64,000 nucleotides of DNA from Pseudoxanthomonas sp. NC8 (GCA_025232375.1 CP060419.1:1611001-1675000), one strand, 5' to 3'; positions 23,075 to 34,684 are shown, counted from the first letter of the stretch. Made by a program: numbers and translations. Notes: generated by a model not told the origin, from the sequence alone.

Positions 23075-25094
23075 GCCCGCTCCGTATCGGTCCCGACCGC
23101 GCTGGCCACGGTGGCGAGCAGCGCGTCGGCCTCGACGAAATCGCCGGCCGCGGCGCGCAGCTCGGAAACCACGCCATCGTGCGGAGCCCTGACCGCCAGT
23201 TCCATCTTCATCGCCTCCATCACCAGCAATTCGGCGCCCGCGGCCACGGCCTGTCCCGCCTCGACCTTGACCAGCACGATGCGGCCGGGCATCGGCGCAA
23301 GCACGCGGCCGTCGCCACCGGCCGCGTCGCGGCCTGGCCGCGCTCGGCCGGCCGCAGGCGCAGTGTGCGGCGCCGGTGGCCGTCGTGCAGTTCCAGTGCA
23401 TCCCCATCGAAGCGGGCCGCCAGGCGTCGTCCCTGACCGTCGATACGCAGGTCGAGGACGCCGTCGGCCAAACGCGCCCCGGACACCGCCGAGGTACTGC
23501 CGTCGATCTCGATGTGCCAGTCGCCACGGTCGCCTGTGGCGATCGCGGCATGCTCCTGTGCCCCGGCCTGCAGGCGCAGGCGCCGGCCTGCGCGCCCGTG
23601 CAGGCGCCAGCCGTCGGCGGCGTCTTAAGGGCGAGTGCGGATCGCCGCCGGCCACGGCGGCCTGCCGTTCGCCCTCCTGCTGGCGCAGCAGGAAGGCGGT
23701 GCAGGCGGCGACGAGGGCAGGCGGCACCGTTCCGCTGTCGGCGACGAACTCGTCCAGGTGCCGGTCCAGGTAGCCGGTGTCGATCCGGCCTTCGACCACC
23801 GCCGGATGCACCGCCAGCGCTTCTAGGAAGGCCAGGTTGGTCTTCGGCCCGGCGACGTGGCATTGCGCCAGCGCCGCACGCAGGCGGGCCAGCGCGCGTG
23901 GCCTGTCGGCGTCGTGGACGATGAGCTTGGCGATCATCGGGTCGTAGAACACGGTCACCGCGTCGCCGGCCTCCACGCCCGCGTCGATGCGCAGCTGTGC
24001 CGACGGCGGCGGCAGGTCCAGCGCGCGCAGGGTGCCGGATGCGGGCAGGAAACCGGCCTCCGGATCCTCCGCGTACAGGCGCACCTCGATGGCGTGGCCG
24101 CACTGCGGCACCTGTTCCTGCGCCAGCGGCAGCGGGTCGCCGGCGGCCACGCGCAGTTGCCATTCGACTAAGGGTCAGGCCGGTGACCATCTCGGTGACC
24201 GGATGTTCGACCTGCAGCCGGGTGTTGATCTCCATGAAGAAGAAGTTGCCGTCGGCGTCGACGATGAACTCCACCGTGCCCGCATTGACGTAGTCGATGG
24301 CGCGCGCCGCGGCGACCGCGGCCTCGCCCATGGCCTTGGCGCAGTTCCGGGGTCAGGAACGGCGAGGGCGATTCCTCCAGCACCTTCTGGTAGCGGCGCT
24401 GGGCCGAGCATTCGCGCTCGTTGAGGTGGATCACGTTGCCGTGCGCGTCGCCGAACACCTGCACCTCGATGTGCCGAGGCGTGGTGACGTAGCGCTCCAG
24501 CAGCACCCGGTCGCGGCCGAAGGCGTTGCGCGCCTCGCGCTGGCAGCTTTCGAGCGCGGGGACGAAATCCTCCAGCCGATGGACCACGCGCATGCCCTTG
24601 CCGCCGCCGCCATGCGCCGCCTTGACCATAAGCGGAAAGCCGGTCCGCGCGGCTTCGCGCGAGAGCGCCGACAGCGACTGGTCCTCGCCGTTGTAGCCGG
24701 GCACCACCGGCACGCCGGCGCCGGCCATCAGCTGCTTGGCGCCAGCCTTGCTGCCCATGCGCCGCATCGAGGCCGCGCGCGGGCCGATGAACACCAGTCC
24801 GGCCGCGGCGACGGCTTCGGCAAAGTCGGCGTTCTCGGACAGGAAGCCGTAGCCGGGATGGATCGCCTGCGCGCCGCTGCGCAGCGCCGCCTCGATCACC
24901 GCATCGCCGCGCAGGTAGCTGTCGGCCGGTGCGGGGCCGCCGATGCAATGGGCCTCGTCGGTAAGGCGCACGTGCAGTGCGCCGGCGTCGGCCTCCGAAT
25001 GGACCGCCACGCTGGCGATGCCCAGGCGGCGGCAGGTGCGGATGACGCGGCAGGCGATTTCGCCGCGATTGGCGATCAGGATCCCGGTGAACAT
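23071..25094 (-). CDS. liuD: Methylcrotonyl-CoA carboxylase biotin-containing alpha subunit
   Basis: Biotin carboxylase domain from [20 protein letters not shown], with [17 protein letters not shown], the ATP-grasp glycine loop [34 protein letters not shown] and [19 protein letters not shown] domain; C-terminal biotinyl domain with [17 protein letters not shown], the lysine of MKM being biotinylated. About 674 aa. Breaks near 24340, 24170, 23625 and 23330. Works with LiuB about 7 kb upstream. Confidence 0.94.
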
Positions 25095-25100
25095 GCGGCC

Positions 25101-25499
25101 TCAGGCGTCGGTGGCGTTCGGCCGGTGGCAGACGGCCTCGATGTTGTGCCCGTCCGGGTCGAGCACGAAGGCGCCGTAGTAGTGCGGGTGGTAGTGCGGG
25201 CGCGGGCCCGGGGCGCCGTTGTCGCGCCCGCCGGCGTCCAGCGCCGCGCGGTGGAAGGCCTCCACCTGCGCCCGGGTCGAGGCCGCGAAGGCGACGTGGG
25301 CGCTGCCCTGCGCCGGCCGCCCGTCGCCGATCCAGAAGAACGGATTGCCGTCCTGGCCGAAGCCGGCGTGGGAGCTGTCGCCGGTGAGTTCCGGGCCGAC
25401 CTCCATGACCACGGCGATGCCTAGCGGCGCCAGCGCCTGCGCGTAGAACGCGCGGCTGCGATCGAAGTCGGAGACGGCGATTCCTATGTGGTCCAGCAT
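25101..25499 (-). CDS. VOC/glyoxalase superfamily protein
   Basis: Uninterrupted 132-aa frame: MLDHIGIAVSDFDRSRAFYA, PLGIAVVMEVGP, GSAHVAFAASTRAQVEAFHR, HYHPHYYGAFVLDPDGHNIE. Metal-binding His at the start and HNIE at the end match a VOC dioxygenase/glyoxalase fold. It is inserted between liuC and liuD, so it may be co-transcribed with leucine catabolism; substrate unknown. Confidence 0.88.
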   Translation of the reverse strand: MLDHIGIAVSDFDRSRAFYAQALAPLGIAVVMEVGPELTGDSSHAGFGQDGNPFFWIGDGRPAQGSAHVAFAASTRAQVEAFHRAALDAGGRDNGAPGPRPHYHPHYYGAFVLDPDGHNIEAVCHRPNATDA

Positions 25500-25503
25500 G
25501 TCG

Positions 25504-26298
25504 TCACTCTCCCGGTGCCGGGCGGGCGCACGTTTGCCGAGGAAGGCGGCAATGCCCTCCCCTGGCCTTCCGGCGAGACCCTCAGGCGCGCGATCAACTC
25601 GGCGTTGGCGCGGTCCAGGCCGGCGGCAGTACCGGTGCCGCCGGCAACCTGCCGGACCAGCGCCTTGGCCGTGGCCGCGGCCTGCGGCGCGGCGCGGCAC
25701 AGCAGCGCGACCTGCGCGGCGACGGCCGCATCCAGTGCATCGGCGGCGACCACCTTGGTGCAGCAGGCCGTAGTGCAGCGCGGCGTCGGCGTCGAAGGTC
25801 TCGGCGCTGGCGAACCAGCGTCGCGCCTGGCGCGGGCCGATTGCGGCGATCACGTAGGGCGAGATCACCGCCGGCAGCAGTCCCCAGGCGGCTCTCGGTC
25901 AGGCCGAAGCGCGCTTGCGGCGTGCCGAGGGCGATATCGCAGCAGGCCATAAGGCCGACCCCGCCGCCGAAGGCCGGGCCGTGCACGCGGGCGATGGTCG
26001 GGCGCGGCAGTTCGTCCAGGGTGCGCATCAGCCGGGCGAGGGCGAGGGCATCCTCGCGGTTCTCCTCCTCGCTGGCGGCGGCCATGCCGCGCATCCACTG
26101 CAGGTCGGCCCCGGCGGAGAAGGAAGCGCCTTCGCCTTCCAGTACCACCACGCGGACGTCGGGATCGCCACCCGCCGCATGCAGCTCGGCGGTCAACACG
26201 GCGATCAGCACCGGATCGAAGGCGTTGTGCAGCTGCGGCCGGTTCAGGCGCAGGCGCAGCACGGGGCCTGCGCGATCGATCAGCAGCGGTGGCGCCAT
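25504..26298 (-). CDS. liuC: Enoyl-CoA hydratase, probable methylglutaconyl-CoA hydratase
   Basis: Crotonase fold: MAPPLLIDRAGPVLRLRLNR, ASFSAGADLQWMRGMAAAS (first oxyanion-hole loop), RVHGPAFGGGVGLMACCDIA (second loop) and the C-terminal ARRWFASAETFDADAALHYG, VVAADALDAAVAAQVALL, AAFLGKRAPA. About 264 aa. Breaks near 25885, 25755 and 25562; the exact stop just upstream of the VOC start is uncertain. Context (liuD, liuE, liuB) supports the leucine-pathway assignment. Confidence 0.85.
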
Positions 26299-26393
26299 CG
26301 TCGTTCCCGGATTCGTACGGCCTTCGATGATAGCCGCGCGCCCGGATGCGGCCATGACGCAGCGCGGCGTGCGACCCGCCACTGGTGTTACAA

Positions 26394-26410
26394 TTGAGAA
26401 CTGTTCTTGA
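26394..26410 (+). promoter_or_regulatory. Fur box upstream of feoA
   Basis: TTGAGAACTGTTCTTGA is a near-palindrome that fits the 7-1-7 Fur pattern (TGAGAAT-n-ATTCTCA). It lies 29-45 bases before the feoA start, where a repressor would block transcription under iron sufficiency. Confidence 0.7.
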
Positions 26411-26438
26411 TAGCGGATGCCCCGTGCTGCTGTCCGAC

Positions 26439-26675
26439 ATGCCGTCCCGCACGCCCGTTTTCGTCGAATCCGTGGAAGACCGCCAGCCGCACGACCCCGT
26501 GGCCCGCCGCCTGCGCGAACTGGGCTTCGTTGCCGGTGAGCAGGTCCAGATCGTCGCCCGCGGCCCGTTCGGCGCTGAACCGTTGCTGGTCCAGGTCGGC
26601 TATACGCGTTTCGCCCTGCGTCGCATCGAGGCGGCCCGCGTACGGGTCGCGGCGCCGGGCCCGGAGGCTGCATGA
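26439..26675 (+). CDS. feoA: Ferrous iron transport protein FeoA
   Basis: 78-aa SH3-like protein: MPSRTPVFVESVEDRQPHDP, VARRLRELGFVAGEQVQIVA, GYTRFALRRIEAARVRV. A GTG at 26424 in the same frame is an alternative start. The stop overlaps the feoB ATG (ATGA). FeoA is a cytosolic partner needed for FeoB transport. Confidence 0.9.
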   Translation: MPSRTPVFVESVEDRQPHDPVARRLRELGFVAGEQVQIVARGPFGAEPLLVQVGYTRFALRRIEAARVRVAAPGPEAA

Positions 26676-28532
26676 ACGCACCCGCCGTCCCGCTGCGCCT
26701 GGCCCTGCTGGGCAATCCCAATTCCGGCAAGACCGCGCTGTTCAACCTGCTGACCGGCAGCCGGCAGAAGGTCGCCAACTACGCCGGCGTAACCGTCGAG
26801 CGCAAGGAAGGCCGGCTGCTGTCACCGGCCGGGCACAGCTACGCGGTGCTGGATCTGCCCGGCGCCTACAGCCTCAGTCCGGCCAGCCTGGACGAGGCGA
26901 TCACCCGCGACCTGTGCCGAGGCTTCTACCCGGGCGAGGCGGCGCCGGACGTGCTGGTCTGCGTGGTCGATGCGACCAACCTGCGCCTGCACCTGCGCTT
27001 CGTGCTGGAAGTGCGGCAGATGGGCACGCCGATGGTCGTCGCCCTGAACATGAGCGACGCCGCGCAGCGCCGCGGCATCGTGATCGACCGCGACGCGCTG
27101 GAGCGCGAGCTGGGCGTGCCGGTGGTCGAAACCGTGGCCGTGCGCCGCCACGGCGCACGTGAACTGGTCGACAGGATCGACCGCCCGGCCGCGCATCCGC
27201 ACCCGCCGGCCGTCCGGCTGGCCGACGATGCCGACCTGCATGCCGAAACCCGGCGCCTGCTCGCCGCGACCGTGGCGATGCCCACCCGCACGGCGCTGGT
27301 CGACGACGCGCTCGACCGCTGGCTGCTGCATCCGGCGTTCGGGCTGCTGACCCTGGCCGTGGTGATGTTCCTGATCTTAAGGCCGTCTACGCCTGGGCCA
27401 CGCCGGTGATGGACCTGATCGACGCCGGCACCGCCGCGCTTGGCGAATGGGTCGGCGCGCGCATGGGCGAGGGGCCGCTGGCCAGCCTGGTGGTGGACGG
27501 GATCATCGCCGGCCTCGGCGGGGTGGTCGTGTTCCTGCCGCAGATCCTGGTGCTGTTCGCCTTCATCCCTGGCGCTGGAGGAATCGGGCTACCTGCCGCG
27601 CGCGGCGTTCCTGCTCGACCGGATGATGGCCGGCGCCGGCCTGTCCGGCCGCTCGTTCATCCCGCTGCTGTCCAGCTTCGCCTGTGCCATCCCGGGGATC
27701 ATGGCCACCCGCAGCATCCAGGACCCGCGTGACCGGCTGGCCACGATCCCTGGTCGCGCCACTGATGACCTGCTCGGCGCGGCTGCCGGTCTATACGCTG
27801 CTGATCGGCGCGTTCATTCCCTCGCAGAAGGTCTGGGGCGGGTTCAACCTGCAGGGGCTGGTCCTGTTCGGCCTGTACATGGCCGGCATCCTCAGCGCAC
27901 TGGCGGTGTCGTGGGTGATGAAGAAGTGGCGCCGCGACCAGGGCGAGCACCCGTTGATGCTGGAGCTGCCTTCCTACCGCCTGCCCAATCCGCGCGACCT
28001 GCTGATCGGCCTGTGGGAGCGCGCGCTGATCTTCCTCAAGCGCGTTGGCGGAATCATCTTCGCCCTGACCGTGCTGTTGTGGGTGCTGCTTTCGTTCCCG
28101 GCCGCGCCGGTCGACGCGACCCTGCCCGCGATCGACTACAGCCTGGCCGGCCGCATCGGCCATGCGATGACCGCGGTGTTCGCGCCGCTGGGTTTCAACT
28201 GGCAGATCTGCATCGCGCTGATCCCCGGCCTGGCTGCGCGCGAGGTGGCGGTGTCCTCGCTGGCCACGGTCTACGCGCTGGCGGCGGCCGATGACGAGGC
28301 CGCGGCGCAGGCGCTGACGCCGCTGCTGCAGGACGGCTGGTCGCTGGCCACCGGCCTGTCGCTGCTGGTGTGGTTCATCTACGCGCCGCAGTGCATCGCC
28401 ACCTGGGCGGCGATCAAGCGCGAAACCGGATCCTGGAAGACCATGGCCATCGCCGCCGGCTACCTGTTCGCGCTGGCCTACCTCGCTTCGCTGCTGACCT
28501 ACCAGGTCGCGGTCCGGCTGGGCGCCGGCTAG
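26672..28532 (+). CDS. feoB: Ferrous iron transporter FeoB
   Basis: N-terminal G domain with Walker [30 protein letters not shown] and [11 protein letters not shown]; then membrane-spanning Gate domains ([72 protein letters not shown]). About 620 aa, inner membrane. Breaks at 27379 (CCAGG read as AAGG), 27573 and 27750 (CCCTGG). Fe(II) uptake, expected to be Fur-regulated. Confidence 0.95.
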
Positions 28533-28547
28533 GGCGGGGCGGGCGCC

Positions 28548-28802
28548 ATGGACCTGCCGCTCTGGCTGCAGTACCTTGGTGATTGGCGCAGTCGTCGCGG
28601 CCGCGCTGTGGATATTCGTGAAGAAGCAGCTGCCCGGCACGCTGCGCCGTGCGCGGCTGGCGCTGGCGGCGCCGCTGGTGCGCGACGGCCGGCCCGGCTG
28701 GATGCGCTCGTTGGCCCGGCGCATCGCGCCGCCGGGATCGGGCGTGGGTGCCGCGGGCTGCGGCGGCTGCAACGATTGCGGCCTGGCGGGCCCAAACGCT
28801 AG
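28548..28802 (+). CDS. Small membrane protein with Cys-rich tail (FeoC-position)
   Basis: About 85 aa: one N-terminal membrane helix (WLQYLVIGAVVAAALWIFV), a basic middle, and a cysteine tail AAGCGGCNDCGL. A break at 28577 is a CCTTGG. DUF6587-type proteins at this position follow feoB in xanthomonads; the CGGCNDCG tail could bind iron, which is inference. The stop at 28802 assumes one more indel near 28785. Confidence 0.7.
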   Translation: MDLPLWLQYLGDWRSRRGRAVDIREEAAARHAAPCAAGAGGAAGARRPARLDALVGPAHRAAGIGRGCRGLRRLQRLRPGGPKR

Positions 28803-28875
28803 CGGCTCCTCGTCGCGGTGCGAGCCCGGACCCGACGCTGCCATGCCGGGTCCGCATGCCGCGCGAAAGCGGACT

Positions 28876-30241
28876 TCAGCGGTTGCCGGACCGCGCCGGT
28901 GCAGCGGCGGTTTCCGCCGGCAGCCAGGTAAGGCGCGGAATTGGCCGCTGCAGTGGAGCAGGGCCATCATGTAGAGCATGCCGTCGTAGTAGCGGTGCTG
29001 GCCGCTCGGCACCGGGTGTTCCCACAGCGCGCACGAAGGCGAGCCGGCGCGGATGGTCGGCGGCGAGGCTGGCGACGGCATTGGTCGCGACCAGGCCGGT
29101 GGTCTGGCCGCCGCCGAGCGGCTTGCCGTCGAGCGTGTACAGGCTCTGGTAGTCCGCCATGCCCTGCGACGCGAAGAACGCCTGCAGGCGGTTGCTCATC
29201 TCGACCTGTCGCGGATCCACAGCCCACCACGACCAGTCCACCGACCAGTTCATCGCGCTGCGCCACGCGTCGTAGCGGAAGTCGGCCGAATCCGGCCGCC
29301 ACGGTGCGGCCCATGGCGTGCCGTCGAAGTTGCCGTAGTCCGGCGTCAGCGCGGTCTGCGGATGCGCGGCCCCTGGCGAAATAGTCGCGGCTCACCTGCG
29401 CGGCTTCGCCCCAGAAGGCGCGGTCGGCCTGCGGTCCGACCCGCGCCCAGACCTCGTAGAAGGCGGGCAGGTGGTAGGAGGCGTCGGTGTGCGCCGCGTT
29501 GTCCAGGTCCGGGGTGAAACGGACCATCTTCGCGTCGTGGTCGAACAGGTTGCCCGCGCTCGCCTTGCCACGGCGTGTCCGCCCGGTGATCGCCTCGCGG
29601 TGCAGCACGTCGGTCAGCAGGCGGTCGGCCTGCGCGCGATAGGCGTAGATGCCCTCGCCGTCACCCCAGCGCTGCGCGGCGAAGTACAGCGCGGTGATGA
29701 AGTACTCCTCGCCGTCCGGCGCCGGCATCTCGTCGTTGGCCACGCCGTCGGTGCGCACCGACCAAGGCGAAGTAGCCGTGCGCCGGATGCGCCGGATCGG
29801 AGTGGTACATGTGGCTCATGGCCCAGTTCCAGATCGCGTCGAACTCGGCTTTCCGGTCCAGCTGCATCGCGATCATCATTCCGTAGGACATGCCCTCCGA
29901 GCGCACGTCGTTGCTGTTGACGTCGTGGATGTAGGCCAGCGGCCCGTGCTCGTTGCGGCCGTCCTCGTAATAGACCGTCTGCGTGTCGCGGTCGCCATGG
30001 AACAGCTGCGCGAAGACAGCCTGGATCCGCGCCTCGACGTCCTTGTGGTCGTAGCCGGCCGCGGCGAACAGGTCTGGTAATGGCCGGTGACCACCGCGCC
30101 GCGCGCGCCGGAAACCGCGGTCGCCGCGGGTTGCGGAGCGGGCGGCGTGTCCGACGCGGGTGCCGTCGCGCAGGCCGACAGCGCGGCGACAAGCAGCCAC
30201 GAAGCGGCGAGGGCGGTGCACTGGAAACGGTGGGCGGTCAT
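28876..30241 (-). CDS. GH8 reducing-end xylose-releasing exo-oligoxylanase (Rex), lipoprotein
   Basis: Signal peptide with lipobox (LLVAALSACATAPASDT), then a GH8 domain: LFAAAGYDHKDVEARIQAVF, the catalytic-acid motif SEGMSYGMMIAMQL at about 29900, PDGEEYFITALYFAAQRWG, and the base region HTDASYHLPAFYEVWARVG at about 29480, both as in Bacillus halodurans Rex. The family removes xylose from the reducing end of xylo-oligosaccharides. Breaks near 30075, 29762, 29375 and 29030. About 455 aa. It does not belong functionally with its leucine-catabolism neighbours; the GH11 xylanase at 58.7 kb is its likely partner. Confidence 0.88.
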
Positions 30242-30319
30242 GCGGAACCTGGGCGTGGAAAGACGCGGGACGTTAGCAGACCGCCGCCCCCGTGCGCACC
30301 GGCACGCAGCGGACCGGAC

Positions 30320-30770
30320 TCACTGGTCCGGGATCTCCGGCTCGACCAGCCGCGCCAGCTGTTCCAGCGATTCCTGCCAGCCGAGGTAGCACATCTCGAC
30401 CGGGATCACCTCCGGAATGCCTTCCTGCACGACCACCAGTTCGGTGCCGCAGAGCACCGGCTTCAGGCGCACGGTGACCTGCATGTCGCCGGGCAGGTGG
30501 GGATCGTCGAAGCGGTCGACATAGCGGATCCGCTCGTCCCTGGACCAGCTCCAGGTATTCGCCGCCGAAGGAATGGCTGTGGCCGGTGCCGAAGTTGGTG
30601 AACGCCATCCGGAAGTGGCCGCCCACGCGGGCGTCCATGTGTTCGACGCGGGCGGTGAAGCCATACGGTGGCAGCCACTTGGCCATGGCTTCGGCGTCGA
30701 GGAAGGCGCGGTAGATGCGCTCGGGCGGGCAGCGCAGCACGCGGTGCAGGTGGACGGTGCCGGTGGTCAT
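30320..30770 (-). CDS. SRPBCC / AHSA1-type protein
   Basis: Starts MTTGTVHLHRVLRCPPERIY, with AFLDAEAMAKWLPPYGFTAR, GHFRMAFTNFGTGHSHSFGG and MCYLGWQESLEQLARLVEPE, the standard Activator-of-Hsp90-homologue 1 layout. About 150 aa; one break at 30537 (CCTGG as CCCTGG). Such proteins bind hydrophobic ligands; ligand unknown. Confidence 0.88.
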
Positions 30771-30847
30771 GGGGTTCTCCCGGGATTGGGGTGGATACAA
30801 CAGGGCGACGGACACGCGCTGCCGATATCGACACCCGCGTGCGCGGG

Positions 30848-31626
30848 TCAGCGCATGCCCTTGTGCTGCCCGCCGTCGACCGGCACGCAGGCGCCGGTGA
30901 CCCACTGCGCACGCGGCGAGGAGTAGGAACACGGCCACGTCGGCCACTTCCTGCAGGGTGCCCATGCGGCCCCACGGGATGGCCGCGCGCACCGCCTCGT
31001 AGCGCGGCGGGTCCTGCCGCCGCACCTGGTCCCACAGTCCGCCCTCGAACTCGATCGAGCCCGGGGCAATGGCGTTGGCGCGGATCCGGTCCGGGGCGTG
31101 GAAGATCGACAGCTTCTTGGCGTAGGCGATCAGCGCGGCCTTGGCCGAGGCATAGCCGAAGTCGGGGCCGGGACTGGCTTCCAGGCCCGAGATCGAGGCA
31201 ACCAGCACGATGCTGCCGCCGCCTGCGGTCTTCATCCACGGGATCACCTGGTCGCAGGCACGCGCGGCGGCGAGCAGGTCCACCTGCAGGCTGGCCTCGA
31301 AGTCGGCCAGCGACGGCCCCAGTGCCAGCGCCGAGGCGTTGTGGACCAGCACGTCGACACCCCCGAACGCCTGCCGCACGCCGTCGAGGAACCCGGCCAG
31401 CGCGCCCGCGTCGGCCAAGGTCACAGGGGCGTACGTGCACGCGCCGGCCGTGGTCGCGCAGTGATTCCTCGACCTCCCGCAGCGCATTGCGCCCGCGTAC
31501 GCCGGCACCGCGCGCGCAGACCGCCACGTCGGCGCCCTCGGCGGCCAGCGCGAGGGCGATCGCACGGCCGATGCCGCGGCTGCCACCGAGCACCACGCTG
31601 CGCTTGCCCTGCAGTTGAAGATCCAT
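30848..31626 (-). CDS. Short-chain dehydrogenase/reductase (1)
   Basis: Rossmann motif VVLGGSRGIGRAIALALAAE, VLVHNASALALGPSLADFEA (NNAG variant HNAS), catalytic SISGLEASPGPDFGYASAKA with Ser and YxxxK, and C-terminal TGACVPVDGGQHKGMR. About 259 aa, breaks near 31447 and 30915. The HNAS substitution in the NNAG motif is worth noting. Ends 78 bases before the SRPBCC gene, so co-transcription is possible. Confidence 0.87.
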
Positions 31627-31662
31627 CGGTTACCTCCCGGGTCGACGGGTGCCGGATCGTGG

Positions 31663-32425
31663 CTAGCGTCCGCCGGCCACGTCGATGAAGCTGCCGGTGC
31701 TGTAGGACGCCTCGTCCGACAGCAGCCACAGGATGGCCTGCGCCACTTCCTCCGGCTGTCCGCCGCGGCGCATCGGCACGAACGCCTTCACCCGGTCCAC
31801 GCGTCCCGGCTCGCCGCCGCTGGCATGCATGCCGGTGTAGATGAAGCCCGGCCGCACGCCATTGACGCGGATGCCTTCCTGCGCCGCCACTTCTGGCCTA
31901 GGCCGCGGGTCAGCGTGTCCAGCGCGCCCTTGGAGGCGGCGTAGTCGACGTACTCGCCCGGTGACCCGGTCAGCGCCGCCACCGACGACACGTTGACGAT
32001 CGCGCCGCCCCGGCCGCCATGCCGGGTGGACATGCGGCGCACGGCCTCGCGGCAGCAGAGCAGGGGACCGACCACGTTGGCATCGAGCACGCGGCGTACC
32101 CGTGCCGCGTCCATCGCGTCCAGCCGCATCTGCGTCTCCAGCACCCCGGCGTTGTTGACCAGTGCGTCGAGCCGGCCGAAGCGGGTGTCGATGCGTGCGA
32201 ACAGGTCCGCGACCTCGCCTTCCACCGCCACGTCGGCGCGCAACGCGACCGCTTCGCCGCCTTCGGCGACGATGCGCGCGACCACGGTGTCGGCCGCGTC
32301 CGCATCGCGCAGGTAGTTCACCGCGACGGCATAGCCGCGCCGTGCCGCCAGCAGGGCGGTCGCCGCACCGATGCCGCGGCTTCCACCCGTGACCATGGGA
32401 CGACCTTCCGCGCCACCGTACTCAC
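31663..32425 (-). CDS. Short-chain dehydrogenase/reductase (2), FabG-like
   Basis: [57 protein letters not shown] with YAASK, and C-terminal [15 protein letters not shown] start it at a GTG (32425) that overlaps the liuB stop (MSTVARKV...), which needs a one-base correction at about 32398; ATG at 32396 is the alternative. Break also at 31893. Substrate unknown; coupling to liuB suggests an acyl-CoA-related role. Confidence 0.83.
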
Positions 32426-34029
32426 ATCCGGAACACGCCGAACCGCGCCGGCTCGATCGGCGCGTTGAGCGAGGCCGACAGCAATAAGGCCGAGCACGCG
32501 GCGGGTATCGGCCGGATCGATGATGCCGTCGTCCCACAGCCGCGCCGTCGCGTACCACGGGCTGCCTTGCTGCTCGTACTGCTCGCGCACCGGCGCCTTG
32601 AAGGCTTCCTCGTCCGCGGCGCTCCACTTGCCGCCACCGGCCTCGATCGCATCGCGGCGCACGGTGGCCAGCACGCTGGCGGCCTGCTCGCCGCCCATCA
32701 CGCTGATCCGTGCGTTCGGCCACATCCACAGGAAGCGCGCACCGTAGGCCCTGCCGCACATGGCGTAGTTGCCGGCGCCGAAGCTGCCGCCGATCACGAC
32801 CGTGAACTTGGGCACCGACGAACACGCCACCGCGGTGACCATCTTCGCCCCGTCCTTGGCGATGCCGGCGTTCTCGTACTTGCGGCCCACCATGAAGCCG
32901 GTGATGTTCTGCAGGAACACCAGCGGGATGCCACGCTGGTTGCACAGCTCGATGAAGTGCGCGCCCTTGAGCGCGCTTTCGGAGAACAGGATGCCGTTGT
33001 TGGCGACGATGCCGACCGGGCAGCCGTGGATGTGGGCGAAGCCGGTGACCAGGTCTTGCCGTAGCGTGCCTTGAACTCGTCGAACTCGCTGCCGTCCACC
33101 AGGCGGGCGATGACCTCGCGGATGTCGAACGGGCGACGCGTGTCCGGCGGCACGATGCCGTAGAGCTCCTCGGCCGGGTACAACGGCTCGCGCGGCTCGC
33201 GCATTGCGACGGCACGTTCTTGCGGCGGTTGAGGTGGCCGACGATGCCGCGGGCGATCTGCAGCGCATGGGCGTCGTCCTCGGCGTAGTGGTCGGCCACG
33301 CCGGATACCGACGTGTGCACGTCGGCGCCGCCCAGCGCCTCGGCATCGACCACCTCGCCGGTGGCGGCCTTCACCAGCGGCGGGCCGCCGAGGAAGATCG
33401 TGCCCTGGTCGCGGACGATGATCGACTCGTCGCACATGGCCGGCACGTAGGCACCGCCGGCCGTGCACGAGCCCATCACCACCGCGACCTGCGGAATGTT
33501 TTCCGCGCTCAGCCGCGCCTTGGTTGTAGAAGATCCGGCCGAAGTGCTCGCGGTCGGGGAACACCTCGTCCTGCAGCGGCAGGAACGCGCCGCCGGAGTC
33601 GACCAGGTAGACGCAGGTAAGGCGGTTCTCGCGCGCGATCTCCTGCGCACGCAGGTGCTTTTTCACCGTCATCGGGAAATAGGTGCCGCCCTTGACCGTG
33701 GCGTCGTTGGCGACCACCACCACTTCCTGTCCCATCACCCGGCCGATGCCGCAGACCATGCCGGCGGCCGGGGCGGCGCCGTCGTACATGTCTTCCGCGG
33801 CGAGCGGGGCGATCTCCAGGAACGGCGAGTAAGGATCGAGCAGCACGTCGATGCGGTCGCGGGCCAGCAGCTTGCCGCGTTCGGTGTGACGCTGGCGGGC
33901 CTTCTCGCCGCCGCCGTCGGCGGCGCGTTGCAGGCGGCGGCGAAGTTCGTCGGCGAGCCCGCGATGGTGGTCCGCGTATTCGACGGATGTGTGCGAACGG
34001 GGATCGAGCTGGCTGCGGAGGGCAGGCAT
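32422..34029 (-). CDS. liuB: Methylcrotonyl-CoA carboxylase beta subunit
   Basis: Carboxyltransferase subunit, about 536 aa: [158 protein letters not shown]. Breaks near 33525, 33210, 33058 and 32486, all at or beside CCWGG. Partner of LiuD. Confidence 0.94.
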
Positions 34030-34160
34030 GGGCGTCCTGACTTACGGATGCCGGAAGGATACGGCGGCGCGCGCGCGCGGCCTTCTGGCGGCGCAGCAAG
34101 TTCGCGGGAATACCCGCCCGCCGGCGCGCGTGCCCCGGCGGGCAAGGGACGGGGCAATCG

Positions 34161-34559
34161 TCAGTTCTTTTCGGCCTTGCGCTCGGCGGCGTCGGCGGCC
34201 TGGCGGGCTTCGACCGCGGCCCGTTCCGCGGCATTCGCGGTCGCGTCGGCTGCGCGCGCAGTGGCATCTGCGGTCGCGTCGGCGGCGCGGTCGGCCGCTT
34301 CACGGGTGGCCACGGCCGCGTCGTCCAGTGCCTGCCCGGTCCTGGCGGCGGCCTGCTCGGCCTGCGCTTCGGCCTTGGCGCCTGCGGTCTGGGCCGCGTC
34401 GACCGCATCGGCGGCGGCATGCTCGGTGGCGGCCGCGGCGTGGTCGGCCGCTGCCGCGGCATGGTCGGCGGCGCGCTCGGCTTCGCGTTCGGCCGGCGGG
34501 GTGCAGGCCGCCAGCGGGACGAGCAGTGCGGCCAGGGCAAGGAACGGAATGCGGTTCAT
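34161..34559 (-). CDS. Ala-rich coiled-coil lipoprotein (1)
   Basis: Intact 132-aa frame. Signal peptide MNRIPFLALAALLVPLAAC with lipobox LAAC, then an almost uninterrupted Ala/Asp/Glu/Arg helix (AADHAAAAADHAAAATEHAA, ATREAADRAADATADATARA) ending ERKAEKN. It looks like a long periplasmic alpha-helix of Lpp- or LEA-like character. No enzyme motif. A second gene of the same type follows 184 bases away on the same strand. Confidence 0.8.
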   Translation of the reverse strand: MNRIPFLALAALLVPLAACTPPAEREAERAADHAAAAADHAAAATEHAAADAVDAAQTAGAKAEAQAEQAAARTGQALDDAAVATREAADRAADATADATARAADATANAAERAAVEARQAADAAERKAEKN

Positions 34560-34684
34560 GGCGAGGGCTCCTGTGGATGGTGGGTCGGACTGGCGGCAGC
34601 TTGCCCGCCACGACTTCATCGTCCCGTGAACTGCCCGCCGTCGCCGGCGGGGCCGCGCGCCGGATGTGCCTGGCGTGGCATGGG

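Noticed and set aside
27699..29081. 460-codon minus-strand open frame opposite feoB
   Set aside because: Low-complexity antisense frame; feoB on the plus strand is clear.
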